The notes beneath the pieces were generated by a model. That model saw only the letters and a list, made by a program, of their open reading frames with translations, did not search any database and was not told the DNA's origin. The position numbers and the translations under genes are program-made. Below, one piece after another: positions 50,260 to 63,109 of a stretch of DNA of 64,000 nucleotides. Within the stretch, counting starts at the first letter, position 1; each line of letters opens with the position of its first letter. Source of the DNA: Xiphias gladius (lineage: Eukaryota; Chordata; Actinopteri; Istiophoriformes; Xiphiidae); NCBI RefSeq assembly GCF_016859285.1, contig NC_053420.1:5844501-5908500 (forward strand), given 5' to 3'.

Positions 50260-53200
50260 ATGTTGAACCGCCTCTCCGCTGCGCTCACGCTGCTACACTG
50301 CCGCCTGCCCTTCTCCTCACCGAGGACTCCGATCCGAGCCTGCTGCCGTCTCCTCGGCAGGATGGAGCTCGCCGTGGTGAGGTGCCTCCCCGGGGAGCCC
50401 AAACTCACCATCTCCTTCTCCCTGGAAGGCAGCCACAAGCACATGCTTCGGGACCAGGACGAGCCGCTGGGTAAGGTCCTGGCCCGGATCTCCAACAGCA
50501 TCGCCATGGGTCAAGGAAAGGCGAAGAAGTCGAAGAAGAACAGGGTGCAGCAGCCGTGTGAGGCCCCGGAGCCCGCCGCGGTGAAGCTGTACTACGACGG
50601 GGACGAGGTGCCGGACACGGTGCTGAACTCGGAGGCGTGGCGGGACGGAGCCGTGCTGCAGGTGGGGGTGGTTAAATTCTCGGTGCAGAGGAACGCTCCC
50701 ACCTTCACCACCGCCGAGCTACCGGCGTCCCTGCTGGCCGGGTTCCCCGCCTGCCCCAAGCTGGAGCTGGAGTTTGGGAACCTCCAAGACTGCGAGTTCA
50801 CTTGGTACAAAGAGAAAGCCCCAAACACAAGGTAAAAGTAGGTGTTACTGACTGTGTGTACGACGCAGAGTCAGTTTCTTTCACTGCAATCCAGTATAAA
50901 AGCTCTGCACTAAATCCTGCCTGTGAGAAGCTTACATTTGTTTCAGAGCCTGCCCCATCATGTCAGTGTCATCTCAGTAGTGGTGGACGAAGGGGAAAGG
51001 TAAAGGGAAAATGATCCAGTCACTGTCGGGAATGGGTTTTGAACATCCTAGTGAAAGCCTCCAAGCTGTTTGAAACCCACTTTGAGATTTGACATGTCTA
51101 AGTATAGTGGTTAACCGCTGAATTGGAAACTGTTACTCTGAATCTACCTCCAGCGTTGTGCGCTCAAGATAATACGAACACAAGATTTAAAAAGAAAAGG
51201 TTAACATTTTTCAGGACATCAGTTAGTTTCGTTCTCCAGCCAAAGCAGATCCACTGAGCCACTTAACTGACAACACCCGTGTGGCCGTGCAGAACCTGTG
51301 AAATATAAGAATGCATCATATTTTATAGGTTGAACATATGTTTTGTATGTTAAATCAAAATAACTAGTAACTATAGCTGTTACATAAATGTGGTGGAGTA
51401 AAAGGTACAATGTTTTCCTGTGTAAAGTAGCGGAGTAGAACTATAAGATACCATAAATTGGAAATAATCAAGTAAAGTACAGGCAGTTCATAACCGTACT
51501 TAAGTACAGTACTTGAGGAAATGTGCCACTGATGTAAGTAAATGCAAACAAAACAATATGTTTTATTATTCACTCCAACTTGATCATAGGCAATAATTTA
51601 TTGTAGAAAGTCTCCGCAGAGTGGGGCTGCATAAAGAAAATTAAAAAACAGCATGGCACATAGCACTTACAACGTTCTCCAGGTCATCAGGGGTTATAAG
51701 TTCCTTATTTTGCACATTTTTTTTTTTACATTGAGAAAGCAGGACTGTACAACTACCGACAATACCAAGGTTGTTGGGAATCACACTGATTTTGGGCCAA
51801 GTACAACAACCTTAGCTTTAATCTAATTTAGTTGAAGACATGATGGGACATCCAGCACTTCTGTCCTTATTTTTCTCTTTCTTGCCCATCCTGACCCAGC
51901 CCCGAAGCTGCTGGGGAGGTTCCAGGTCAGGATCCAGGTTGGACCCAGGTTGGATGCGGGAGAGTCCACGTCCCGTCCAACCAGGACATCGGCTGCAGGC
52001 TCAAACTCCGCTGCACACCCAAGGATGGAAGTCGCAGCGGCCAGGCCAAGGAGCTGGTCTCTGTGGGAGCCGTGGAGGCCGGACCAGGCGTGTGCACGTT
52101 TGACAACCGACACATGTACACCGTCAAAGAGACTGAGTGGCCGGCCATGAGGGTGGTGTCCTACAACATCCTCGCTGATGTCTACGCCCAGACAGAACTG
52201 TCCAAGACGGTGCTTTACCCGTACTGCGCCCCCTACGCCCTGCAGCTGGACTATCGACAGAACCTGATCAAGAAGGAGCTGGCCGGATACAACGCTGACA
52301 TTATCTGTCTGCAGGAGGTTGACAAAAGTAATCAATACTGAAACAACCAGTTTATTGATAGAAAATCAGTTAACTCTGTTAAGTCATTTATCAAACACAA
52401 ATGCTAAACAAATTCTGGTTCACGGTCCATTCTGATCAGTGGTTTGATCCTCAAGTGTCCTTGAGCGAAACCAAACTCCAAATTACTCCTGATGCATGAA
52501 CGTAAAGTAATGTAAAGTAGGCAATAGGTAAAAGGCCAAAAAAAAAAAGTCATAGACAAAACAGTATATCAATTAATTGAAAAAAAAAAAGTTGGATCGG
52601 TTAATCAATCAGGAAGATCACGGATAATGTTGGATGCCTTGTTTTCAAGGTTGATACATCTCTGTCACTCACTACAGCTTTAAAACTGACCACTCAGTTG
52701 AATCAGCTCATCTCTGACACTGTGTCGGCTAAAAGCCTGAATGTTATAAGCTTCATAAAGATGCGATTTATCAGCCTGTTATTCCGACTCAGACGCCTTT
52801 TGGTTCCACTTCATTATTCAGCCCGACACTGAGTTCATTTCAGCTGATTGCTGCTCGGGAGGGTTCGTCATTTGACGACATCATTTTTCACTTAATTTTG
52901 GCTGCAATCTGTGTGATATGAGAAAACTGCTGTAGTGAGCTTTGTGGTGGATATTTCCTTTTAGTAGATAAATGATCTTGTTTTTATGCCCCTTCATTTC
53001 ACTGAATTGTTATTGCAACCAAACTCAAAAATCATTAGCAGATGAAGACCCACACTAAAAAAGTTAGTTTCCATCTTTTCTGTTAAGTACCATCTTATGA
53101 TGGATATGTGACTCTCCTCTCTGACCCTCCTCAGGGGTGTTTGTGGACAGTCTGACTCCAGCTCTGGATGCCTTCGGCCTGGACGGAGTTTTCAGGATCA

Positions 53201-53783
53201 AAAATAAACAGCACGAAGGAATGGCCACTTTCTACCGCAGGTCAGCTCCGCTGGATGTCTGAATCTAAGATAGATGTCCTTTTTGTTTGTTTTTGTATTT
53301 ATTTATTTTTAAGTATAGCCTGATGCAGCCACAGTGGGGAGATTTGGAGGTGCTCCTGCTCGGGGCAGTCAGGATTTGATTGGGTCTTTACTCTTAGAGC
53401 ACAGGGATGACGTTCTTCTACAAGTCTGAATTCATGTCATGTGCGGGGCTGTGTATGTTTTACAATATTTGATACCTGTTGATACATCTTTGGGGGACAC
53501 GGCAATATCGTGAGACGATATAAATTTTTCAACCCTCTGGGATTTTGTGATACACTTTATACTGTGGTAACTATAGCTTTAACATTCCTGGGTGTATCAG
53601 TCCATTGTGATCAATGTTGCAGTAATCAGGACTGATAAATGAAAATATTTAATTTGTCTATGCTTATACCTTGAATTGTCAGAAATTTAATTCGCCTGAT
53701 GTCTGTTTATTTAATGCTTACAACAGTTTGTCTATTGCTTCTGCAAATAATTAACATAAGAAATTTTTCAGAGACAAAAAAAA

Positions 53784-53847
<64 letters not shown>

Positions 53848-56800
53848 GCAGCAATAAATATAACTCTCAGCTGTAACTCTAGTGGGCAGGTTGCACAAAT
53901 GTTACAACTGCACGGGCTGTAATTTTCTTTGCCTGTAGGTGGCGACATCGTGTCTACATCTGCAGGTGTAAAATGCTGCTGTCACATTCAAATGAATGGC
54001 ACATTTGGAACAACAGACTGGGCCGCGCTGTCCTTCCTGTATTTAGGCTCAGTTCACTGATGATATTTAGATCTTTATTTTGATCGGGAAGCTTTGGGGA
54101 AAGTATATTTCCCTTATGGTTGGATTTGTTATCATTGTTACTGTTAGTCGTTTATTTTTGCATATTCCGGCTCCCAGGTCATTGCCCGGTGTTGAAGTTT
54201 TAAACCTGAATCCCGGGTTAAGTCGGGTAATTTAAAAATGACGTCATGCTGTGTTCGTAGGTCAAAGTTCCGGCTGCTGAGCCGTCATGACATCGTGCTG
54301 AGCGAGGCGCTGACCTCTGACCCCATCCATTCTGAGCTGCTGGAGAAGGTTTCTGCTAACGGCGCCCTGAAGGACAACATACTGCAGAGATCCACCTCGC
54401 TGCAGGTACCGCAGTTCCCCTGAGAATAATTTGTAACAGGACTCAGGGCTGTTTCATTTTTGTCCTGTAGTTTTGTGCCTCAAACTACCTGTGACTATCT
54501 TGAATATTTACTTCCCAGACACCCAAATATCAGGGTCCTTAAAACTACAAATCAAATATACTTCACATCATTGTGCTGACGGATTATGTATCTCAAGCAA
54601 GTTTTGAGTCCGTCCAAATAGAATTTCATACGCACTGAAATTAATCGAAACAGATGACTGCCTACAAGATAAAACAGGATATTTAAACATGTGATCAGAG
54701 TCATAGATACAATTGAAGATGCTGTTGCCATGTCCTCTGTAATGTGTCTTGGAATTTGGGGGTTTAATTTACATGAAAATTGATTATGGGGATTTCTCTA
54801 AGCTAATTCAAAAATTGAATTTTGATTGATGTATGAAAATAATTGTTGCCCCCCCCTTGTTGTTAACCCTCAGCTTTTGTCAGCTTCACAAATCCCTAAC
54901 TTTTCTGCAGGCGAGTGTGCTCGAGGACCTGAATAAACCAGGCAGGAAGGTCTGTGTGGCCAACACTCACCTGTACTGGCACCCGAAAGGTAAAACAACT
55001 CATTCCTCTGTATGATCACACCTTAGTCACTGTTATGAGAAAGCAGAGTGATGATCCGTACCTTTTAATTTACAGAAGAACACAAAAAACTTCTAAAAAC
55101 TGGAATAATTTTCTTTTTTTTTGAAGGAGGGAACATTCGCTTGGTCCAGATGGGCGTGGCTCTGCGGCACCTGAGTCATGTGATCAGCGAGGTCGCACCT
55201 GGAGCCCCTCTGGTGTTTTGTGGTGACTTCAACTCCTCCCCTAACTCAGGTAACTCCACACCTAAAGGCATGGACAGAGTAGTACCAGTCTTTGAATATC
55301 GACTATATCTTTCATTAATGTCAGTTGAAGCCCTCAACAACCACATCTGGAAAAACAAGTTTGTTGTTTTGAGCTGTGATGGGCTGAGGCAACTCCTAAG
55401 TTCACCTTTGTTCAACTTCCACCTGTGGACTTACACGTTCGGCCAATAAAAAAAAACAGTATTGCCATGACGCATCTTATTACTCTAGCCGTGCAAGCCC
55501 TCTTTGTTTCTCTCCGCCTTCCTCAGGTGTGTTCCAGCTGGTCAGTGAGGCCGTGGTTCCGCAGCAGCACGCGGACTGGAGCAGCTCGGGCCCGGAGGAG
55601 TCCTGCAGTATGGAGCTGCGCTCTGCCTTCCCCCCGCTGCTGAGCGCCTGCAGCCAGCCGGCCTACACCAACTATGTGGGAGGATTTCACGGCTGCCTGG
55701 ACTACATCTTCGTACAGCCGGAAAGCATGCAGGTACTGATATTGATACCAGACGGGTGTCTATCCAAACGTGTGGCAAATTTTGACCAAATTTCAAGAAA
55801 ACCAGCAAACGAGAACGTAAATGAATGTGTGTTCCCATCCACTGCCGTTATGTCAATATTAGGAGTTAGGTCACGAAGATAAACAGTTCGTGGCACTAAT
55901 TCTCTAATTGGGTCCCATTAAAGATGGATAGATGGATGGATGAATGAATGCAAAAAAAATGATTATTGACTAATTCATACACGAAACGATACACGTTGTT
56001 TTGTAATGAATCAGAGGAAAGTTACAGTCTCCTCATCGGTCCACACATAACTGATGTTTTCCTCCTAATTTTTGCTTCACATGCTTCATTTATGTCATGA
56101 TTTACTGGTTAAGTCTGTTTTCCATTGCACTTTGCAGCATTTCAAGCTTCAATTGATACGTGAGCTTTTCCACCTCAGCCAAGCGTAAAAACTATTTTGG
56201 AAGGTTTTTTTTTTTATTTCCCCTGAATTCTTGGCTTTTCTACTCAGGTTTTCTTATGTGCAAATTGAAAATGTGCATACAAACAGGAGGATGGAAACAC
56301 ACCCACTGATACTGATAATACTACAACTCCTGCAGCTGCTACCACTACAATACCACTTCAGCTACTTGTACTACTACTACTACTACTATAGGATTACAGC
56401 TGGTACTGCAACTGCTGCTGTTAGTGGTACTGCTACTGTAATCACTACCACTGCTAACTGCTACTGCGGTGCCACTACTACAGCTATTGTAGATTTATGT
56501 GCCAGTCCAGTCTAAATTGCTGTGTATGCCATTCCCCTGGGGGGTATGTACCTTAAATGGTTAGAATAACGTGCAGTACTATACTCCTGATTTTTCATAA
56601 TTTAAAAAAAAACAAAAAAAACAAAAATTTTTATTGACTTAAATTTGGCTCTGAAAGACAGACCACATCGGTAAATAATTTCCAGATTACAGGATTTGGA
56701 AGTTTGACGTCTGTGGCGTTGCGTAAGAATCGTTTTGTGACCCACTACAGACCATCGGAGCCAACGACCGTAGGATACCATTGACCTTTAAAAATACACC

Positions 56801-57708
56801 CTCCCACTCATTGGACGCCTCGGCCTTGGTAGCTCTACTTTAGGTTAAAGTTACTTTATTGTCTCCCATGGGAGAAAATTGTCTTGGATTAAGGGAACTG
56901 CTGAATCAAACAGAGATTACAAACATGACAGTAAAAACACATTAAATACACATTAGATAGGCACACGTTTGCAGACATTACCCTGACAGTAACACACCTC
57001 TCACTTTACACACATATTTAGGTGTGTATTGGTCTGTACTGGACTCAGTGTTCACACAAGCTTGACAAATTACACGTTGTTTGAAAGCTCTAAGTCTCCT
57101 GATTCTGTCTGTGCAGTAGCGTTTTAGATTCCCCATATCACTGCCACAGCTGTTGACACAGAACTGGTTCAGACTTGTTGCTAAGGCTCCAAAGTATTTG
57201 TCGCACAAAAGGTCCCACTTCAGGCCTCATATTGCCTTTTTTTATGCAAAAACAACCAAACCTTACATTTCCACCCTGTTTGTGCCTCTTTAACTTTAGT
57301 TCAGTGTCTCTTAAACTAATTCAGATTTTTTGGTTGTAAAATTTAAGGATTTTCCTTTTAAAACTAGAGCAGGATTAAGACTAATCAAAAGAACAGTAAC
57401 TTTTTTATTTTGAGCACATTATTTTCGGGCTTGTGCACAAAAATGGGGCTGTCTGGTAACAGGTTAAAGATACTTTATGGTGTCCGAAGAAGTTTAGTTT
57501 TAGAAATGGCTGGCAAGTGGAACATAAATCTACAATAGCAGTGACAGATCACTCTGACTGCACCCTGTACCAGACGTTACAATTTATTTTTGATGAGCAG
57601 TTTTCTTTTTTTCTATTAATACAGTGAAATGTCAACAGAGGTTGATAAGTTTAAAATGGAGTAATGTTGTTTTTGTATGATTAATCAGCTCGACAGGAAG
57701 CTAACATG

Positions 57709-57767
<59 letters not shown>

Positions 57768-57890
57768 CAGGTGGAGCAGGTGATTCCTCTGCCCAGCCAC
57801 CAGGAGGTCACCACCTATGAGGCTCTGCCCAGCGTGGCTCACCCCTCTGACCACATCGCCCTCGTCTGTGACCTGCGCTGGAGCCCCTGA
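50260..57890 (+). CDS. pde12: 2',5'-phosphodiesterase 12 (mitochondrial), 8 exons
   Basis: This is a mitochondrial exoribonuclease of the endonuclease/exonuclease/phosphatase fold. It removes poly(A) from mitochondrial transcripts and degrades 2',5'-oligoadenylates. Exons are 50260-50831, 51900-52327, 53135-53240, 54261-54405, 54911-54989, 55127-55249, 55527-55732 and 57771-57890; phases agree, giving 1779 nt (592 aa). Residues 1-35 (MLNRLSAALTLLHCRLPFSS onward) are Arg-rich without acidic residues, as expected for a mitochondrial presequence. Catalytic motifs are SYNILAD (278), the metal-binding Glu in CLQEVD (E330), CGDFNS (D477, N479) and HPSDHIALV (D580, H581). Human PDE12 is about 609 aa from memory and aligns throughout, including YTNYVGGFHGCLDYIF. 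ATG 50260 was preferred over the later ATG at GRMELAVV because it adds the presequence. The last acceptor sits directly on a (GT)n(GC)n tract. Confidence 0.95.
51355..51540. mobile_element. hAT-like 'acttaagta' family element, copy 3 (fragment)
   Basis: It contains 'agtaactatagctgttacat', 'gtggagtaaaaggtacaatg' and 'cttaagtacagtacttgagg', matching the right part of copy 1 in the same orientation. It lies in pde12 intron 1. Confidence 0.55.
53778..53845. repeat. (A)n(TA)n compound tract
   Basis: About 22 A followed by about 20 TA units in pde12 intron 3. Confidence 0.95.
56325..56512. repeat. Degenerate CTA/CTG trinucleotide tract
   Basis: Diverged 'tactac', 'ctgctg' and 'ctacta' triplets in pde12 intron 7, like the tract at 13140-13265. 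Confidence 0.65.
57709..57768. repeat. (GT)n(GC)n tract abutting the last pde12 exon
   Basis: About 25 GT units, then GCGCGCGCAG, with the final AG serving as the splice acceptor at 57769-57770. Confidence 0.95.
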
Positions 57891-58386
57891 CCTGTGACCC
57901 CCCAACCACCTGGACAAAAGACGCAGGACAACTCTTGCAAATACATTCTGCCTTTGGATTTCTTTATACCGGGATGAAGTCTGAGCATGGGAATGTGTTC
58001 CTGCAGGTTAACTGTAGACCAGTGAAAGTCAACAGAAACATGGACGACATAGTACGACTATAATGTTGTGATTAAGTACATGTCGTATAATTTACAGTCC
58101 TTAATATACAAAAATAATATTTCATCACTGATATTCAGTGTTGGGTTTTGTTACTTTAAACACAGTAATGAATTGCACATTGATTTTTATTTTACCTAGT
58201 AGCGACTACTTTGGCTGGTACATACCGCCCCCGACAGGAAACTAAGTCACGCTGGTTTGATAACTATGCTCATTTCATCAGCAGAAGTAGGCTCCTGCTG
58301 GTTCTTCCTCGCCCTGTGAAGCAGCTGTTATGACACATTTTAGACCACATGGAAACTTATTGGCTTCAGTACCCAATGAAATGGTT

Positions 58387-58396
58387 AATAAATAAA
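58387..58396 (+). terminator. pde12: pde12 polyadenylation signal
   Basis: Overlapping AATAAA copies (AATAAATAAA) about 500 nt after the pde12 stop codon. Confidence 0.5.
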
Positions 58397-58879
58397 TATT
58401 AACATTTTAATATAAGTATTTATTATTATTATTGTTGTTATTATGGTCAAACAAGATGCAGAGTGGTTCTTTGACATTTTTAATAAAGTTTGAGTCTACA
58501 GAAACGTCCATGCACGAGTCAGATTGTTGGCGCTCTCTTTTCGGTTCTGATACTTTCACCTTCATATAAAAGGCAGCAAAAGAGATGGGAAAGTTCTCCC
58601 CGGGTATGGTAACTGTCAAGTAACGTGCTATAATTTCTGGTCAACGTCTTTCTTTAGGTCAGTTTAAAAATACCTGTCTCCAGAATGGGTTTCGACAATC
58701 CGGTGGATTAGGGAAGAAAAACAGAGATGTAATGTTAGAAATTACTAAAATAAAAATGCACTTGGTAAATCAAAATTGTGCCTTTTTAAGTCATAATTAT
58801 GAGAAATTGAGTCAAACATTTTGACCATAACCGATTATAAATCAAATGTCTGACATACAGTGAACGTAACATGTTTCGA

Positions 58880-59265
58880 TTTTTATCCATTGCAAAACAC
58901 CATCAGAGAAGATGATGATCGGTCCAAATTCATTTTGCAGCAGGACAACAAGCCCAAACACAGAGCCAGAGTCATAAAGAACCACCTTCAGAGACGAGAA
59001 GAACAAGGAGCCCTGAAGCAGATGGTCTGGCCCCCACAGAGCCCTGATCTCAGCATCATGGAGTCAGTCTGGGATCACATGAAGAGACGGGAGACACTGA
59101 GACAGACTAAATCCACAGAAGAACTTTGGCATGTTCCCCAAGATGTTTGGAAGAACGTACCTGCTAAGTACCATGAACAACTGTGCAAGTGAACTGAAGA
59201 GAACTGGGGCTGTTTTAAAGGCAAAGGTTGGTCACAGCAAATATTGATTTGATTTGGGCTTTTTT
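58880..59265 (+). mobile_element. Tc1/mariner transposase C-terminal fragment
   Basis: The open frame reads DDRSKFILQQDNKPKHRARV (second catalytic Asp in QQDNKPKH) and later VWPPQSPDLSIMESVWDHMK (third catalytic Glu in IMESVWDHMKR). It ends near KVPAKYHEQLCK-type residues. About 105 codons are intact, but the N-terminal half (paired-type DNA-binding domain and first Asp) is absent. It is therefore a truncated, non-functional copy. Its motifs differ clearly from those at 14395, so it is a separate lineage. Confidence 0.85.
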
Positions 59266-59884
59266 CTATTTACTGCAATTTATATGAAGTTAATTGATAT
59301 ATAAATAATTTTCATTGCGTTATTTCTGAAACAATCCTCACTTTGCTGACAGTGATGATGTGATTCATTTCATTTAGCATGTAAATGCAGTGAATGGACG
59401 CACAAACTTCCACCTTCCATCGCCATGCTGTTTTTCTCTGATTGGTCAGAAGTGGCGGAGGGGGCGGGACCAGGGTGTTTGGAACGTACCATTGTGTCTC
59501 ATGTTGGGGACGAAGAGAAAGTTTACGTGACAGATGTGGCAGCCTCGACGTTTTGGTCTATTTTCCGTAAACATCAAATAATAAAACATAAACTACATTC
59601 GTTTTTGTTTTTTTTTAACATATTGTGACATTTCCGTTTTTCAATTAAGGCTCCGATGGATTTTCAGCATTCCCGAGTCGGTGACAGCAGTGAGAGGACG
59701 ACCGGAAACCGGGTGATTCGGAATTCAGAATAAAAGCATGAACAACACGTTTTTCAGAGAGGTTGGTTCCACATCCATGTTCAACTAAAAGTATAAGAAC
59801 AGAATTAATAAAGGTTGGATGTCACATAAAAGTTTAAATAAAACAATGTTTATATCTTAAAATATTGCGCAGAGATGAACAAAA

Positions 59885-60400
59885 TAAATTGACCAGAGCA
59901 AAAGAATTGGTCACACATCAAACACACCCCACCTCCATCCACAGCAAGACAGTAGAACTGGTCAAGAATTTCAAATATCTTGGGACTAATTATAAACAAT
60001 AAACTCAGTTTTGATTCAAACATAACTGTTATCCATAAAAGATCCCTGCACGGACTCAGATCAATTTCTGTCGCTCCCCCACGTCCGGCTGTTGCTTTAT
60101 CAACCCATCCTGCCGCACTGTTCCCCCTGCTCTTTTACCATGTTAACATATCCAACAAAGTCTAACACTTGCATCACACATACTGCCTCCAAAATCATCA
60201 GCCTCCCGACACCCTTTCTCTCGGACATGAATGACAGAGCCATCACACGCGTAACACTCATAACAGCAAATGGCACCACTCACCCCTCCAATCCACACTT
60301 CTCATGACTGCTCTCTGGTCGCAGAAACAGAGCTTTAAAATGGCGAAGAGCTCGCTTTAGCAGTATTGCTGCTTCTGCCACAGCAGCCCTTTAAACAGAC
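59885..60400 (+). mobile_element. LINE (L2/Rex1-like) reverse-transcriptase 3' fragment
   Basis: Plus-strand reading gives LVKNFKYLGLIINNKLSFDS, the RT thumb motif, then TASKIISLPTPFLSDM and ITANGTTHPSNPHF. In another frame follows SGRRNRALKWRRARFSSIAA, the usual C-terminus of this family. Two frameshifts and a stop disable it. It is the same broad family as the fragment at 2513-2809. Confidence 0.7.
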
Positions 60401-60534
60401 CTCCTTGCTGACCCTCTTGTTTGGACCTTAACATATCTGACTGTGCGTGCATACATCTGGGCCTAAGTGTGAATGTGACCAAGTGTATGTTTTTTATGTG
60501 TTGTCTATATCTGTGTGTTTCTGTGTCGAATATG

Positions 60535-60790
60535 TAGTCAAGTCCAGTCAAATTTTATTTATATAGCCCAATGTCACAAAACACAAATTTGCCTCAAGGG
60601 ACTTTACTATCTGTACAGAAGACAACACCCTCTGTCTTTTGATCCCAAAATCGGATAAGGAAAAAACTCCACCAAAAAACTAACTCTTAATGGAAAAAAA
60701 AGTAAGAATCCTCAGGAAGAGCAACAGAGGAGCAAACCCTCTTCCAATACGGACAGACGTGCAATAGATGTTGTCAGAATACAGTACTGA
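60535..60790 (+). repeat. Interspersed repeat ('cacaaatttgcctcaaggga' family)
   Basis: It reads 'attttatttatatagcccaa', 'cacaaatttgcctcaaggga' and 'aatcggataaggaaaaaact'. This is a longer copy of the element at 1141-1235. Confidence 0.65.
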
Positions 60791-61259
60791 CTGTGAAAAC
60801 AAATCTCCCTCTGGTACAACAAAGACCATCTATCTTGAAAATGCTATATGCAAATAGACACACATATATAGATCAGTCAAATAAATAAATAAAATAAACA
60901 ATGAAGTAAAAAATAGATGCACGCGTATACATACATTAATACATGTATATGCATATATTCATGTATAAATACATAACATACATTTACATAACAACGTAAA
61001 TATTTAACTATTATGTACAACTATTATGTAAATAATAGTTATATTTTGTGTACAAAATATGTACACAAAACTGATCTTAATAAATATCGTAATAAAAAAA
61101 GATTTTAAAGATTGTAATAACATTATACAGGCTGTTTTTTCTTCCACTGACAGGCTGTGGAACGAGTTGATTAGATCCGACTTTCCGACTTAAAGGTTTA
61201 TTTTGAAACTGTGGACCGGATGTTGCATGTGTCACGCCGTGTTGACGTGAGCTCGGGTT

Positions 61260-61335
61260 TGAACGCTCTTACGTGTCACTCTCAGAGTTTCAGTGATTCA
61301 GAGACCTCCCGAGCACTTTCGGCGCACAAATCCCT
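61260..61335 (+). promoter_or_regulatory. gmppb: Likely first (non-coding) exon and promoter of gmppb
   Basis: A TGACGT site (61243-61248) and CpG-rich DNA precede a leader ending TCCCT|GTAAGT (donor at 61336), which pairs in sense with the acceptor at 62794. The left boundary is a guess. Confidence 0.4.
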
Positions 61336-62375
61336 GTAAGTATTCGCCGTCTTTATTCGCTTTCTCGCAGACCGGAGACACGGGCAGGATGCTGACTGTA
61401 GTGGGCAAGGCGGCCTCGAAGTTTAACGGCCGTTACATTAACTCAAAGAGGCGTGCTAGCCATCTTGGCTAGTGTGAGCTAGCTACAGTCTCTGTGAGTT
61501 CGTTTGTGTCGGAGAGCAAAACATGAGCTCAGTCCGTATTTATCTCTCGGAACTTCTCGCAGATGTTCAGACTCAAACATGCCGATGTTCACACTCAGAT
61601 TGGCGCCGTTTTGCGGCAGCGAAAGCTCTGTGTAGGCGTGTTGCTAGCACGGCTAAGTTAGCCGCTGGTGTTGTGATGAAGGGAGTACCTGTTCTTAATC
61701 TGAGTCTCCCTCTGTGTGTGCTCGTTTTTATCGCCTGTGCGTGTTGTTGTTTTGTTGAATATAAGACAGATTTCATTAAAGAACGGACGGACTCTTGTGA
61801 TCTGAGGTTGTCACCACGACTAACACCGTGAACATCGTTGATACAGAGGACACCGTTTCTCCCTCTCACGGGATCATCTTTTTTTTCTGTTTTCTTTTTT
61901 TGAATTTGGGATTTTGTCACTTAATCGTTTCAGAGATTTAGAAAATACTACACATTCTCAGATTCCAGCTTCTCATTTTTTCACTGTATTTTTTTGACAT
62001 TTCATAGACCCAAGCTGGGCTCGGTAGCGCCTCACTGTGGCCAAAATACGAACTCTTCTCACAGCATACTGATGGGTTACAGGTCAAAGGAAGCACCTGG
62101 GTAAATAAGTGCAGAAAAATGACTCTCAGACTCCATAGATAGTAAACCCTTTTGTTTTTAATGACTAAATGGCCTTTAAGTTCACCGCCACAACAAGCTT
62201 TCCATTTTTTAACCTTGCTACCATCATAGATGGATAAACCTACAGTATTAGGGGATGTCAGGGGCAAAAAAGATCCGTTAATCATCAGTCGGGTGCAGTG
62301 CGCACCTTCCTGCGGTTTTGTTGTCACAGTGAGGTTTCCAGGTTTGGTACAATCCAGCCTCAGTTTGTGCCTCTC

Positions 62376-62377
<2 letters not shown>

Positions 62378-62428
<51 letters not shown>
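62378..62428. repeat. (ATT)n microsatellite
   Basis: About 17 tandem ATT triplets in the gmppb leader intron. Confidence 0.95.
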
Positions 62429-62429
<1 letters not shown>

Positions 62430-62794
62430 ATTCGAGTCACGGAGCTAAGCATCAGATTTTTCCAACAATAAATGCCTAGTAATCTATGAAAAGCCCCGAA
62501 GATCGTTTAACAAAGTCCACTGCTATCGCCGTTCCGAAGGTGTTTCCATATTCCTCAAAGAGTCTTCTAACTATCTTGGCAGAAAAATATTCCATCTGTA
62601 AAAGGATTTTTAACCCGTTTCCCAAGTTGTGACTCTGCCACAGTGCCATCCTTGCCACAAAAAGATGGTAGCTGGAAAAGACTTATCTTCTCTTTTTTTT
62701 AAAAAATACAAACAAAGTATTATCATTATCGCTGGTACGCAGTTACTTTGGAAAATGTTCATCAGTCACTGTGACTCTCCTCTCTCCTGTTCAG

Positions 62795-63064
62795 GCTGGT
62801 TCTGGTTTCGTTATCGATGAGCTGTGGTCGCCCCGGTTGAAGGTTGCTAACTTGCCAGAAACATGAAGGCTTTGATCCTGGTGGGGGGGTATGGGACACG
62901 GCTGCGACCGCTCACCCTGAGCGTCCCCAAACCGCTGGTGGAGTTCTGCAACAAACCCATCCTGCTGCACCAGGTGGAGGCGTTGGTCAAGGTACGGAGG
63001 GGATTTAACTGTGCTGCTGATGTGTCATTGTGTGCTTTCCTCTTAAATGAAGGTAATCGGTCAA

Positions 63065-63109
<45 letters not shown>

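Larger units (their letters stand above)
58393..61259. other. Intergenic region between pde12 and gmppb
   Basis: It contains a Tc1-like transposase fragment, a LINE fragment, the 'tttgcctcaagggactttac' repeat and AT-rich DNA at 60840-61120. It also holds a promoter-like patch at 59441-59470 with ATTGG and a GGGGCGGGAC GC box. No host gene is supported. Confidence 0.6.

Noticed and set aside
61523-61831. 102-codon ATG frame with a hydrophobic segment in the gmppb leader intron
   Set aside because: It lies between the likely leader donor (61336) and acceptor (62794), has no known family and sits in CpG-rich DNA where stops are scarce.
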